Origin: a virus
Direction: 5' to 3' (one strand)
Virus record (IMG/VR): IMGVR_UViG_3300040961_000088
Coordinates: 1 to 27,366 of that record
DNA: 27,366 nt
Shown: piece by piece, positions 1-7,088 of the stretch
Layout: each line of letters opens with the position of its first letter
How positions within the stretch are numbered: position 1 is the stretch's first letter
Notes under the pieces: generated by a model
What the model was told of the DNA's origin: nothing
Database searches by the model: none
The model's input: only the letters and a program-made list of their open reading frames with translations
Translations under genes and position numbers: made by a program

Positions 1-198
1 ATGCCTCACAAATTCACCTTCAAAGAATGGGTCCAGGCGTTCGGAATCAACGCCACGGCAACGCTTTGCAGCGTTTCTGAACGGACTGTATACAACTGGT
101 TAACAGGGCACACCCGGCCCTCTCACGCCAACTGCCTCGTGATCTTGCAGCGGGCCAAGCGCCTCTCTTACGCCGACATCGTAGGGGGTGCGCAGTGA
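1..198 (+). CDS. small helix-turn-helix DNA-binding protein
   Basis: A 65-residue protein starting at the first base of the window, so its promoter is not visible. Residues 14-50 look like a helix-turn-helix: a short helix ending in TATLCSVSERTVYNWLTG, where 'VSERTVYNWLTG' has the shape of a Cro/YdaS-type recognition helix, followed by 'RPSHANCLVILQRAK'. Such proteins commonly act as phage early regulators. Its stop codon overlaps the GTG start of the exonuclease gene (GTGA at 195-198), so the two are probably translated together. No family name can be assigned with certainty. It may be Cro-like, or a transcription regulator of the recombination operon. Confidence 0.6.
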   Translation: MPHKFTFKEWVQAFGINATATLCSVSERTVYNWLTGHTRPSHANCLVILQRAKRLSYADIVGGAQ

Positions 199-1247
199 GC
201 ACAGCCACCCTCCAGACCCCCCACATTTTTGACGGACTGCCTTTGGCATCCCTTGCCCAGCAGGACGACGAAGCCCGCAAAGCCGCCTGGCTGGCCGAGC
301 GCCGGACCTGCATCACCGGCACCGACATTGCGGCCATCTTCGGCCTCAACCGCTTCGCCGGCCCCATCGACGTGTGGCTCTCCAAAAAGGCACCCGTCGC
401 CGTGGAAGCCAACGACGCCATGGAGTTCGGCAACCGCTTTCAGCGCCCGGTGCTGGAGGTCTACTCCGAGCGCGTTGGGATGCCCATCGAGTTCGCAGAC
501 CCTTGGACGCTTCACCGGGTTCCCGGCTTCCCACTCCTCGGGGCCTCGCTTGACGCCCGCTGGATCACCGGCGACCACCGCCCGGTGGACGCCAAGACGG
601 CCGGCTGGAAGTCGAGCGAATGGGGCGAAGCCGGGTCCGACGAATTCCCCACTTCCTATCAACTGCAGCTTGCCGTCCAGATGATGGCCACCGAGACCCA
701 GGTCGCCGATCTGGCGGTCTGTTTCGGCGGCTACGGCGGTCACAAGTTCGCCCGCTACACCATGGTGGCTGACCCAGAAGTGCAGGACGCCATCAGGGAC
801 AAGGCTGCTGACTGGTGGCAGAAACACATCATCGGCGACGTTCCCCCCGAGCCTGACGGTTCCGAAAACTACAGCGAATACCTCAAGGTTCGGTTCGCCC
901 GCTCAACCATGGTCACCAAGCCGGTCACGGCTGAGGTTGCCGAGTGGGCCGCATCGCTTCGGGAGGCCACCGAGCGCCTGAAGGTCATCGAGGGCGAAAA
1001 GGAACGGCTTCAGCAACTCCTCAAAACCTACCTCGGGGAAGCGTCCGCCATCCCCGGCATTTGCACCTGGAAGAACAACAAAAACAGCCTCAAAACCGAC
1101 TGGCAAGCCGCCTTCGGTGATCTGCGGAGCTACGTTCTGGACCCCGCAATTCAAAAGCTCTCCACCCCGCTCGACGCGGTAAGTCACGCCGTCGATTCCA
1201 ACACGCACGACATGCCCGGCGCCCGCGTTTTCAGGCTCGCCAAGTAA
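195..1247 (+). CDS. YqaJ-like (lambda exonuclease family) viral recombinase
   Basis: A 350-residue protein of the YqaJ/lambda-exonuclease family of PD-(D/E)XK nucleases. These enzymes digest one strand of linear double-stranded DNA and hand the 3' overhang to an annealing protein. Visible family features are 'RRTCITGTDIAAIFG' (residues 36-50, the R-x-x-x-I/T-G-S/T-D/E entry motif), 'MEFGNRFQRPVLEVY' (76-90), the acidic residue D120 in GASLDARW, and D132-x-K134 in 'VDAKTA', followed by the 'SYQLQLAVQM' helix. The start is GTG, which overlaps the upstream stop. The recT gene follows after 16 bases, the standard exonuclease-annealase pairing of phage recombination modules. The C-terminal third, beyond about residue 225, looks like a helical extension (ERLKVIEGEKERLQQLL). 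Confidence 0.92.
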   Translation: MSTATLQTPHIFDGLPLASLAQQDDEARKAAWLAERRTCITGTDIAAIFGLNRFAGPIDVWLSKKAPVAVEANDAMEFGNRFQRPVLEVYSERVGMPIEFADPWTLHRVPGFPLLGASLDARWITGDHRPVDAKTAGWKSSEWGEAGSDEFPTSYQLQLAVQMMATETQVADLAVCFGGYGGHKFARYTMVADPEVQDAIRDKAADWWQKHIIGDVPPEPDGSENYSEYLKVRFARSTMVTKPVTAEVAEWAASLREATERLKVIEGEKERLQQLLKTYLGEASAIPGICTWKNNKNSLKTDWQAAFGDLRSYVLDPAIQKLSTPLDAVSHAVDSNTHDMPGARVFRLAK

Positions 1248-1263
1248 CAGGAAAGAGACTCGC

Positions 1264-2205
1264 ATGGCAGATAACAACCAACTCGTAGCCCTCAACAGCG
1301 TCAAGGCCCTGCTGAATGCCAGCAAGGACGCCATCGCTTCCCGCCTCCCGCGTCACCTGACGGCAGACAGAATGCTCAAGGTTGCGCTCACCAGCATCAA
1401 CAAGACCCCCAAGCTTCTGGAGTGCTCCCGCGAAAGCCTCATGATGTCGATCATGCAAGCGGCCGAGTTGGGCCTTGAGCCCGGCGGCGCTCTCGGGGAA
1501 GGCTACTTGATCCCCTACAACTGCAAGGTCAAGGATGCGGACGGAAAAGAGCGCTGGCAGCAGCAATGCCAGTTCATCCCCGGCTATCGCGGCCTGATTG
1601 CCCTTGCCCGCCGCTCCGGGCAAATCGTCAGCCTTGAGGCGCATGTGGTTCACGCCAAAGACACCTTCGCTTGCCAGCTTGGTTTGAACCCTTCCCTCGA
1701 ACACACCCCCGCATGGGAAGAGACCGACCCCGGAGCTCTCCGCTTTGTCTATGCCGTCGCCAAGCTCAAGGACGGCGGGACTCAGTTCGAGGTCATGAGC
1801 AAGGTGCAGGTAGAGGCGATTCGCGGCCGCTCCAAGGCTGGAACTTTTGGCCCGTGGGTCACCGATTACGAGGAGATGGCCCGCAAGACGGTGGTTCGCC
1901 GCCTCTTCAAGTACCTGCCCGTATCGGTCGAGATGGCCCAGGCGTTGGAGGTCCAGGCATCCGCCGAATCCGGCGAGTTCGTGACCTTGGACGGCATCGA
2001 CGAAACCCCGGTGTTCACGGCGACTCAGCCCGTGCCGGAACTGACCGGCGAGACCCAGCCCGCAACCAGCGGCAAAGGCGGGGCCGAGCGGCTGCGGGAT
2101 GCGGTTAAAAGTACCACCAGAACCACAGCGCCAGCCGAAGCCCATCCTGTCACCACGGTCAAGCCGAACGGTCACGACACTGGTGATTCCGAGTACTTCA
2201 ACTAA
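1264..2205 (+). CDS. recT: RecT-family single-strand annealing protein
   Basis: A 313-residue RecT-family protein. RecT coats single-stranded DNA and anneals complementary strands, working with the exonuclease just upstream. Recognisable family segments are 'RMLKVALTSINKTPKLLECSR' shortened here to its core 'ALTSINKTPKLLEC', then 'SIMQAAELGLEPGG', 'GEGYLIPY', 'QCQFIPGYRGLIALARRSGQ' and 'WVTDYEEMARKTVVRRLFKYLP' (core 'EMARKTVVRRLFKYLP'). The last 80 residues or so are low in conservation and rich in T, A and P, as usual for RecT tails. An AAAGAGAC-type ribosome binding site lies just before the ATG. It is part of the plus-strand early operon. Confidence 0.95.
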   Translation: MADNNQLVALNSVKALLNASKDAIASRLPRHLTADRMLKVALTSINKTPKLLECSRESLMMSIMQAAELGLEPGGALGEGYLIPYNCKVKDADGKERWQQQCQFIPGYRGLIALARRSGQIVSLEAHVVHAKDTFACQLGLNPSLEHTPAWEETDPGALRFVYAVAKLKDGGTQFEVMSKVQVEAIRGRSKAGTFGPWVTDYEEMARKTVVRRLFKYLPVSVEMAQALEVQASAESGEFVTLDGIDETPVFTATQPVPELTGETQPATSGKGGAERLRDAVKSTTRTTAPAEAHPVTTVKPNGHDTGDSEYFN

Positions 2206-2241
2206 CCGCAAGCCGAACTGAGACCCGAAAAGAGGTTTGAC

Positions 2242-3408
2242 ATGGCAGCACTCGCGAACAACCTGACCATCTTCGAGGGGCGCACTGACAACGCGCCCCA
2301 ACTCGAAGTGGTAGACGACGGGGAAAGGCTCTCCGTAAACGGACAATTTGCGCTTCGTGACCTTTTCACCACAGAGGGCGGATTGGCCCCGATCATCAGC
2401 GCAATCGAAGACAAGGTGCGGGAGTTTGAACCCGACATGACCACAGCCAAGGGCCGCGCTGAAATCCGGGCAATGGCTCACAAGGTCACCCGCTCAAAGA
2501 CCTACCTTGAAGGCGTCGGGAAGGACGTAGCAGCCGAATACAAGGACTTGCCCCGCCGCATCGACGCCAACCGCAAGATGATGCGCGATAGCCTTGACGC
2601 CCTGGCCGAGCGCACACGCGCCGATCTGACCGCCTACGAGGAGCGCACCAAGGCCATCAGCGACCGGCTGAACAGCATCGACTCCATGCCGGTCATGTAC
2701 GCGCCCTCGACCAGCGCGGAAATCGCCGCGCAGATTGAAACCCTCGTCAACATGCCCCTGACGGCCGAGGCCTGGGAAGGTCTCCTCGATGAGGCATTGA
2801 CCATCACCCACCGCACCATCGCCGCTCTCAGGCAGATGCACACGGAAAAGGTCAGGGCCGAGACCGACGCCGCCGAACTCGCACGGCTCCGGGAGCAAGC
2901 AGCGGAACGTGAGCGCAAGGATGCCGAAGCGCAACGCCTGGCCGACGCGCAAGAGCGGGGCCGTCGTGAAGCCGAGCAGCGGGCCGAGAGTGAGCGGCAA
3001 GCGGCGCTGGGGCGTGAGGCTGAGGCGAACCGGCAAGCAACGCTGGCGCAACAGCAAGCCGAAGAGAGTGAACGCCGCCGGGTGGAATCCGAAGCGCGGG
3101 CCGCACAGGCTGCCATCGACGCCAGAGTGAAGGCCGAGGAAGACGCCGAACGGGCCGCAATCCAAGCCGTGGAGGCCGAGCAGGACCGGCAAGCAGCGGT
3201 GGCGCGCAAGGAAGCCGAAGACAAGGCAGCGCGGGAAGCCAACAAAGAGCACTCCCGCAAGATCAACTCCGAAGCCCTCGAAGGCATCGTCCAGGCCATC
3301 GTAGGCGCAAACACCAGCCTCGACGCTGACCAGATAACAGCGGTCGCCCGCGCCGTCACAGTCGCAATCATCAAGGGCGAAGTTCGCCACACCTCCATCA
3401 CCTACTAA
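2242..3408 (+). CDS. coiled-coil phage protein of the recombination module
   Basis: A 388-residue protein with an alpha/beta N-terminal part (about 1-110) and a long highly charged coiled coil (about 195-335), rich in Ala, Glu, Arg and Gln with repeated 'REAEQRAESERQAA'-like stretches. The N-terminal segment 'TTAKGRAEIRAMAHKVTRSK' with 'RRIDANRKMMRDSLD' resembles a protein commonly found beside recT in temperate phages, which some annotations call DUF1351-like. I regard that link as tentative. Its place between recT and the 3428 gene suggests a role in DNA recombination or replication. AAAAGAGG precedes the ATG. The coiled coil produces long antisense open frames that are not genes. Confidence 0.8.
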   Translation: MAALANNLTIFEGRTDNAPQLEVVDDGERLSVNGQFALRDLFTTEGGLAPIISAIEDKVREFEPDMTTAKGRAEIRAMAHKVTRSKTYLEGVGKDVAAEYKDLPRRIDANRKMMRDSLDALAERTRADLTAYEERTKAISDRLNSIDSMPVMYAPSTSAEIAAQIETLVNMPLTAEAWEGLLDEALTITHRTIAALRQMHTEKVRAETDAAELARLREQAAERERKDAEAQRLADAQERGRREAEQRAESERQAALGREAEANRQATLAQQQAEESERRRVESEARAAQAAIDARVKAEEDAERAAIQAVEAEQDRQAAVARKEAEDKAAREANKEHSRKINSEALEGIVQAIVGANTSLDADQITAVARAVTVAIIKGEVRHTSITY

Positions 3409-3427
3409 CCAGCAAGGAGACCGACAA

Positions 3428-3796
3428 ATGGCAGAAACGACAGTGAAGTGCAAAGAGTATCTCCGCTACCCGTTCACGGAAGAGGAGACGAGGGAAATCG
3501 CTAAGAACCTGGCGCTTTCCGTAACCGCCAAGACGCGCGCCGAGGAAGAGCAGAAATCCGCCCAGGCACAGTTCAAGCAGCGCATCGAGATTGAAATCAC
3601 CCAGATTCAGCGCCTCTCGAACAACATCAACATGGGCTGGGAGATGCGCGAGATTGAGTGCGTCGTCGAGTTCCACAAGCCCCGGCAGGGCGTGAAGCGC
3701 ATCATCCGCCTCGACACTGGCGAGATCGTCCGCGAACAGCAGATGTCCGGCGGCGAACTGCAAGAGAAGCTCTTTCCGGCAAACGCAACCGCCTGA
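3428..3796 (+). CDS. hypothetical phage protein with helical centre
   Basis: A 122-residue protein I cannot assign to a named family. Residues 15-65 are helical and charged (EEETREIAKNLAL, then EEEQKSAQAQFKQRIEIE). The C-terminal part looks like beta strands carrying 'VEFHKPRQGVKRIIRLDTGE'. The ATG has an AAGGAGA ribosome binding site eight bases upstream. It follows the coiled-coil gene by 19 bases and is clearly in the same operon. Similar small proteins sit in the recombination block of other temperate phages. No enzymatic motif is visible. Confidence 0.75.
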   Translation: MAETTVKCKEYLRYPFTEEETREIAKNLALSVTAKTRAEEEQKSAQAQFKQRIEIEITQIQRLSNNINMGWEMREIECVVEFHKPRQGVKRIIRLDTGEIVREQQMSGGELQEKLFPANATA

Positions 3797-3856
3797 CAAC
3801 CGCACTCAACCGGGGCGGTCTACCCGCCGCCCCCATAACCCGCAAGAGGAGGAACG

Positions 3857-3973
3857 GTGGGAACAACGATCACATTACGCGAACACGCCGCCCGGATGAA
3901 CAGCGTGTTGCACCTGACCGCGAAGGCCTCGGCCATACCTCAGGCGGTCACTGTACCAGGGTGTTTCGGCTAG
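3857..3973 (+). pseudogene. 5' fragment of a gene cut by the inversion breakpoint
   Basis: A GTG start at 3857 sits four bases after a strong AAGAGGAGG site (3844-3852). It opens a 38-codon frame beginning VGTTITLREHAARMNSVLHL and ending at a TAG at 3971-3973. It overlaps the 3' end of the minus-strand replication gene by about 100 bases, which is unusual for a real pair. Up to V31 (GTC at 3947-3949) it reads as a plausible N-terminus. If that codon is joined to the minus strand at 6836 the frame continues without a break as LSYASMRLRYPG and onward, giving 164 residues. I therefore read it as the first 31 codons of the gene whose remainder lies at 6435-6839. Confidence 0.6.
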
Positions 3974-4666
3974 GTAGGCACACGCGGCGCGGAAGTCGGG
4001 CAGCCAGCCGGGTTCCTTGAGCCGGGTTTGAATCACCTTCTGGCGGTTGAGCGTGCTCTTGGCCTGGGGGAGCTTGCCCTGGGTGAGTTCATTCCAGATC
4101 GTGACCACCTCGGCAGATTTCACAGCGGCGGCGGTCGATGCAATCGACGAAGGCTCTTGTTCTTTCTCTGGCTCTGGTACAGGACTCTGGCTCTGGACTC
4201 TGGTACAGGACTCTGGCTCTGGTAGTGGCATTTCGTGCGATTCTGTGCGCATTTGTGCGCACGGCTCCTCGTAACGTGCGCACGCTTTCTCCCTTTCCTT
4301 AAGCGAAAGGCGGCGCATCCGAGGCAATTCGCCGTTGGCATACCTCATGCCGTTGCGGGAGAGCTTGTTGTCGGTGGCGTCGTCGCTGTGGATATGCCAG
4401 TCGTGGACAATGAGGCGGTGTTCATCGTTCGCCTCAAGGAAGCCGGACTGCACCAGGGCAAGGACCATGGCCGATGCGTCACCGTCGTAAAACATCTCCA
4501 TGGCTATGTCTTCGTCGGTCATCTTCCCGATAGCGCCCGTCGGGGCCTGTTCGCCCGTTACATGCCAGAGAGATTCGACAATACCGAGAGCGAAGCAAGC
4601 GGGGATGTGCATCAGGTTCCCTAGGCGCCGCGTCTTTCGGTGAGTAAGTGTTCCCCTCAGTGCCAT
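3875..4666 (-). CDS. phage replication initiator-like protein, C-terminus replaced
   Basis: A 263-residue protein. It resembles phage replisome-organiser proteins: an N-terminal winged-helix-like domain (about 1-105, 'GALVQSGFLE'-type wing seen as 'VLALVQSGFLEANDEHRLIV' core 'LVQSGFLEAND', then 'VHDWHIHSDD'), a Pro/Glu/Ser/Gln linker (145-175) and a DnaT-like C-terminal domain beginning at 'VVTIWNEL' and reaching 'PDFRAACAYLAETPWYSD' (to D240). The usual next motif, N-D-R-G/Q-W then A-x-F/I-D-F, is missing. The final 23 residues are antisense to another gene's start. The missing motif is found at 6837-7088 on the other strand. The start is ATG at 4666 in a TGATG overlap with the nuclease gene, with AGGAG upstream. 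As written, the protein is probably impaired. Confidence 0.8.
   Translation of the reverse strand: MALRGTLTHRKTRRLGNLMHIPACFALGIVESLWHVTGEQAPTGAIGKMTDEDIAMEMFYDGDASAMVLALVQSGFLEANDEHRLIVHDWHIHSDDATDNKLSRNGMRYANGELPRMRRLSLKEREKACARYEEPCAQMRTESHEMPLPEPESCTRVQSQSPVPEPEKEQEPSSIASTAAAVKSAEVVTIWNELTQGKLPQAKSTLNRQKVIQTRLKEPGWLPDFRAACAYLAETPWYSDRLRYGRGLRGQVQHAVHPGGVFA
4172..4222 (-). repeat. 25-bp tandem repeat, period 26, in the linker of the replication gene
   Basis: Two identical 25-bp copies (4172-4196 and 4198-4222) built from CTCTGG units lie one base apart. The 26-base period is not a multiple of three, so the second copy is read in a different frame. The same DNA gives PEPESCT in one copy and QSQSPVPEPE in the other. 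Both frames are rich in P, E, S and Q, so the linker stays disordered. Confidence 0.85.
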
Positions 4667-5148
4667 CAGCGTGCTCCTGTCAAGAGTTCCATCAAGTCAT
4701 CCGGTGACCAGATAATTCCCACCAGCGCGCCGGCCTCGGCCATGGTGTCGAGAAAGGCAAGCTGCTCATCGGATGGTTTGCCCGGTGCGGCCTTTTGGAT
4801 CAACCGCCCTGTATTGGGCGATCTGGTCAGCCACTCAGGCGCTTTGACTTCGATGTAGAGCGCCCGGCCGCCGGGGAGAGTGCCCAGGATGTCGGACAGG
4901 CCAGCGGAGCAAGCGCCCTGTGTGCCGCCCTTCATGATTGAGGCGGTGTTGCGGACTCCAGCGCTTTTGAGCATCCTGCAAGCCCTGCCACGTAGCTTTG
5001 CGCCCCCGGCATCAACGGCCAGGGCGGGGATGCGATGCAGGTTGAGGGTGGCGAGTGCGTTCTTCTGGACGGTGGCCTCGGGTACGCATCCGAGGAGATA
5101 GGCGTCGTTGTAGCGGGAGCGGTCGAAGGTGTCGCGATAAACCCTCAT
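4666..5148 (-). CDS. VRR-NUC domain nuclease
   Basis: A 160-residue protein with a VRR-NUC (PD-(D/E)XK superfamily) core. The visible motifs are 'SAGLSDILGTLPGGRALYIE' with D86, then E100-V-K102, and 'GKPSDEQLAFLDTMAEAGA' with the family's Q and a hydrophobic helix, ending in 'VGIIWSPDDL'. Such phage nucleases are thought to act on branched or flap DNA during replication and recombination. The start is chosen at ATG 5148, which forms an ATGA overlap with the upstream stop (5147-5145). A GTG at 5175 would add nine residues but lies inside the previous gene. The stop overlaps the next start (TGATG at 4666-4668). Confidence 0.85.
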   Translation of the reverse strand: MRVYRDTFDRSRYNDAYLLGCVPEATVQKNALATLNLHRIPALAVDAGGAKLRGRACRMLKSAGVRNTASIMKGGTQGACSAGLSDILGTLPGGRALYIEVKAPEWLTRSPNTGRLIQKAAPGKPSDEQLAFLDTMAEAGALVGIIWSPDDLMELLTGAR

Positions 5149-6110
5149 GCCGTCACCGCCGGGAACTCTTTCCACTCGCGGCCGTCGAGCATGGCGCCAG
5201 CGGCGTCCTTGCCGAGCCGATAGACGTCAGGCGCATCGTCGCGGTGCAACTCTTCGCTCTGACGGGGAGTCAGCGAATCGTAAAGCCAGCGGCCATTCCA
5301 CCAGGTTGCAGTCCGCTCGGCGCGGGAAGGCAGAGAACCGGCGCATGCCCCAGGTGCCCACTCGCCCCATTGCTTGAAAAAGAAAGGTACCCCAGCGGTT
5401 TGGCACTGATCACGCAAAGAGCGCGCCCATTTAGGAAGCATCGGCCGTGCATTCGGCCCGCTTTCGCCTCCGCAGATCACCCAGTCGAGCCGCCCATGCT
5501 CCGGGCCGTCGCTTACTTCGCCGTGAATCGAGTGGTAGATGTCGCCTTCGTCGAGCGCGCTGAAGTGCCATTCATGGTCATCTGGCGCTGTGATGCGGGT
5601 CAGGTCCACCGGCCCAACCATCGGCTCGACGCTCACGCCGTGGACCGCCGCTGGTATCGAGAGCAGGATCGGGATGCGCAGATCGGCCATCGGCTGATTC
5701 TCGGCAGTGACCATGAGCCAGACGTTCGGGTAGCCGGTGCCCCAGTCGGCCGGCAGACATGCCGCGATGCGCTCGGGGCGCTTGGTGCAAAGCTGGTAGG
5801 TTAGGTTCGGCGTCTGCCGGATGATGGCCCAGGCTTCAGCGCGCCAGGCGTCGGCCTCTTCGATGAAAAAGTCAGACCACGAATCGACGAACACGCGGTT
5901 TATGTGCCCGTACTTTTCGCGGTTTTGTGCCCATTTCAGCGGGGCGTTGAAGGTCGCCGCGGCGGAACGAACCACCACATCGGGGGTCTGTCCATACCGC
6001 TTTTTGTCGGTGAACATGTAGCAGTTCTTGCAGCCGGGCGAGACCTTATGGCAGCCCTGCCAGCAGTTCCACGTTGCATCGGTCCAGGCAATTGCGGTGC
6101 TAGCGCCCAT
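5145..6110 (-). CDS. phage Gp37/Gp68 family protein (DUF5131)
   Basis: A 321-residue protein matching the Gp37/Gp68 (DUF5131) family: 'STAIAWTDATWNCWQGC' at the N-terminus, then C20-x6-C27-x2-C30 in 'CHKVSPGCKNCYM', 'FVDSWSDFF', 'QLCTKRPER', 'VSVEPMVGPV', 'WVICGGESG' and 'PFFFKQWGEW'. The three cysteines resemble a radical-SAM-type iron-sulfur site. The biochemical role of the family is not established as far as I know. The start at ATG 6110 fits the family beginning and has GGGGGTGG upstream. Fourteen more residues upstream (to 6152) look non-homologous. It overlaps the preceding gene by 11 bases. No TcmP-like partner gene is visible nearby. Confidence 0.9.
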   Translation of the reverse strand: MGASTAIAWTDATWNCWQGCHKVSPGCKNCYMFTDKKRYGQTPDVVVRSAAATFNAPLKWAQNREKYGHINRVFVDSWSDFFIEEADAWRAEAWAIIRQTPNLTYQLCTKRPERIAACLPADWGTGYPNVWLMVTAENQPMADLRIPILLSIPAAVHGVSVEPMVGPVDLTRITAPDDHEWHFSALDEGDIYHSIHGEVSDGPEHGRLDWVICGGESGPNARPMLPKWARSLRDQCQTAGVPFFFKQWGEWAPGACAGSLPSRAERTATWWNGRWLYDSLTPRQSEELHRDDAPDVYRLGKDAAGAMLDGREWKEFPAVTA

Positions 6111-6435
6111 CGGCCACCCCCAGGAAGAGCAGCGACTTCCAGACCTGCACATTGCGCCGGCGCGCAGATACCCGGCTCGACTTACGGAACCGGCTTGTCT
6201 GGGTGATGAGTCCGTTCCCCGCGGCGCGGCGGAATGCGGCCCCTACTGCGTTCGGGTGCAGAAAGTTGGTGACGGCGACGGCCTCAAGGATGGTCCAGAC
6301 CTCATCGGACGTAATCTCGGGCTGTTGCGCGGCGGCGGTGGCGATGGCGATGTAGCAGCGGCTGAATTCGGCGGTTGCGATGACCTTCTCAATGCCTTCG
6401 TCGCGATAGAACGCGGATAGTTGGGCAGACAACAT
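6100..6435 (-). CDS. putative winged-helix phage protein
   Basis: A 111-residue protein starting MLSAQLSAFYRDEGIEKV. The C-terminal half ('AVGAAFRRAAGNGLITQTSR' core 'FRRAAGNGLI', then 'RRRNVQVWKSL') has the layout of a winged helix: a recognition helix followed by basic wing residues. The same arrangement occurs in small proteins next to phage replication genes. The start is ATG 6435-6433, in a TGATG overlap with the upstream stop, with GAAAGGAGA eight bases before. A longer frame to 6465 is inside the previous gene. Function unknown; DNA binding is inferred from the basic C-terminus. Confidence 0.7.
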   Translation of the reverse strand: MLSAQLSAFYRDEGIEKVIATAEFSRCYIAIATAAAQQPEITSDEVWTILEAVAVTNFLHPNAVGAAFRRAAGNGLITQTSRFRKSSRVSARRRNVQVWKSLLFLGVADGR

Positions 6436-6821
6436 CAGCGGTCTCCTTTCAGGAAGTAGCCGCATTTGCAGCCTTCAACGGTGCAGCGGCATGGTTGGCC
6501 CGTCTCGTTGCGGGCGTGCTGTTTGATGTGGTGGCCGCAATAGGCCTTGTCGCACTGACATGCGACGATTTCACGCATGAGGCGGAAGGTGCGGGGCGCG
6601 TAGGTGTCGGGCTCGAACTGGCGGGGCATGCCCATCTCTTCGATGGCGGTTTCTTCAAGCTCGGCCCACTCGGCAATGAGCAGCGGCCAGGCTGAATTCT
6701 TCACCGCGCTCAGGAATTCAAAGGCGGGCTCACGCATCCACGGGTGATCTTTCAGCAGCCGGATACATGCGCCAAGCTCAGCGGGCTTTGTCGGTGCGCT
6801 GCCAGGGTAGCGGAGGCGCAT
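6435..6821 (-). CDS. Cys-rich hypothetical protein, 5' end lost at the inversion breakpoint
   Basis: The readable frame from ATG 6821 encodes 128 residues (from a GTG at 6848, 137). Neither start has a ribosome binding site. Residues up to about 70 are helical ('ELGACIRLLKDHPW', 'AEWAELEETAIEEMG'). The C-terminal 45 carry eight cysteines and a pair of histidines: C-x-C-x4-C-x-H-H, then C-x-C-x4-C-x-C, consistent with metal binding. The frame is open up to the breakpoint codon GTC at 6839-6837 and joins in frame to the fragment at 3857-3949. The intact protein would then be 164 residues with a strong ribosome binding site. Family not recognised. Confidence 0.65.
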   Translation of the reverse strand: MRLRYPGSAPTKPAELGACIRLLKDHPWMREPAFEFLSAVKNSAWPLLIAEWAELEETAIEEMGMPRQFEPDTYAPRTFRLMREIVACQCDKAYCGHHIKQHARNETGQPCRCTVEGCKCGYFLKGDR

Positions 6822-6836
6822 CGACGCATAAGACAG

Positions 6837-7088
6837 GACACCGGGCACAACGACCGGCAGTGGGTTGCAAACATCGACTTCGCGTTACAGGCCGGCAAGG
6901 CTACCGAACTGGCAGAGAAGGCCACACAGCAAGCACCGCAGAGTGCAGGAGCAATGAACCATGGGAACGTCCAGCATCACCGAACTGCTACCGACCAGCG
7001 CTACATCGATCAAATTGCCGCCCGTGATGAACGGCGGGCGCGTGAGGCCACCGAACACCCCGAGGCCGCTTTGCCGGTCCTGCAATAG
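6837..7088 (+). pseudogene. C-terminal fragment of the replication protein
   Basis: A plus-strand frame from D-T-G-H at 6837 to a TAG at 7086-7088 encodes 'TGHNDRQWVANIDFALQAGK', then ATELAEKA and a polar tail ending LPVLQ. The NDRxW-x2-A-x-I/F-DF pattern is the hallmark C-terminal motif of the replication proteins to which the minus-strand gene at 3875-4666 belongs, and that gene lacks it. There is no start codon with a ribosome binding site here. Joined after codon 240 of that gene it yields 'ETPWYSDTGHNDRQW', exactly the expected layout, and a 322-residue protein. It overlaps the start of the helicase-loader gene. Confidence 0.75.

Larger units (their letters stand above)
3947..6839. other. 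inverted segment with breakpoints inside two genes
   Basis: This is the only minus-strand stretch between 1 and 12455. The left edge carries GTC on the plus strand (3947-3949) and the right edge carries GTC on the minus strand (6839-6837). Exchange within this triplet flips about 2,887 bp. In the flipped form the GTG gene at 3857 joins codon-perfectly to the gene at 6435-6836. The replication gene (codon 240, GAC) also joins codon-perfectly to the plus-strand frame at 6840-7088. Sequence similarity between the two edges beyond the triplet is weak (GCGGTCACTGT against CCGGTGTCCTGT), so no long inverted repeat drives it. What is seen is the frame restoration. Whether the inversion happens in living cells is inference. 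Confidence 0.75.

Noticed and set aside
1231-2481. 416-residue minus-strand frame opposite recT
   Set aside because: recT is certain from its motifs; the opposite frame is a high-GC shadow across two genes.
2494-3453. Long minus-strand open frames opposite the coiled-coil gene
   Set aside because: They mirror the repetitive Ala/Glu/Arg codons of the 2242-3408 gene, have no ribosome sites and unnatural composition.
3797-3856. Promoter between 3796 and the GTG fragment
   Set aside because: No convincing -35/-10 pair; more likely read-through of the early operon.
5055-5804. 249-residue plus-strand frame in the inverted block
   Set aside because: Lies opposite the DUF5131 and VRR-NUC genes, which have clear motifs and coupled starts.
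6744-7088. 114-residue plus-strand gene starting at 6744
   Set aside because: Only the part from 6837 on looks like real protein; the earlier part is antisense to the Cys-rich gene, as the inversion explains.
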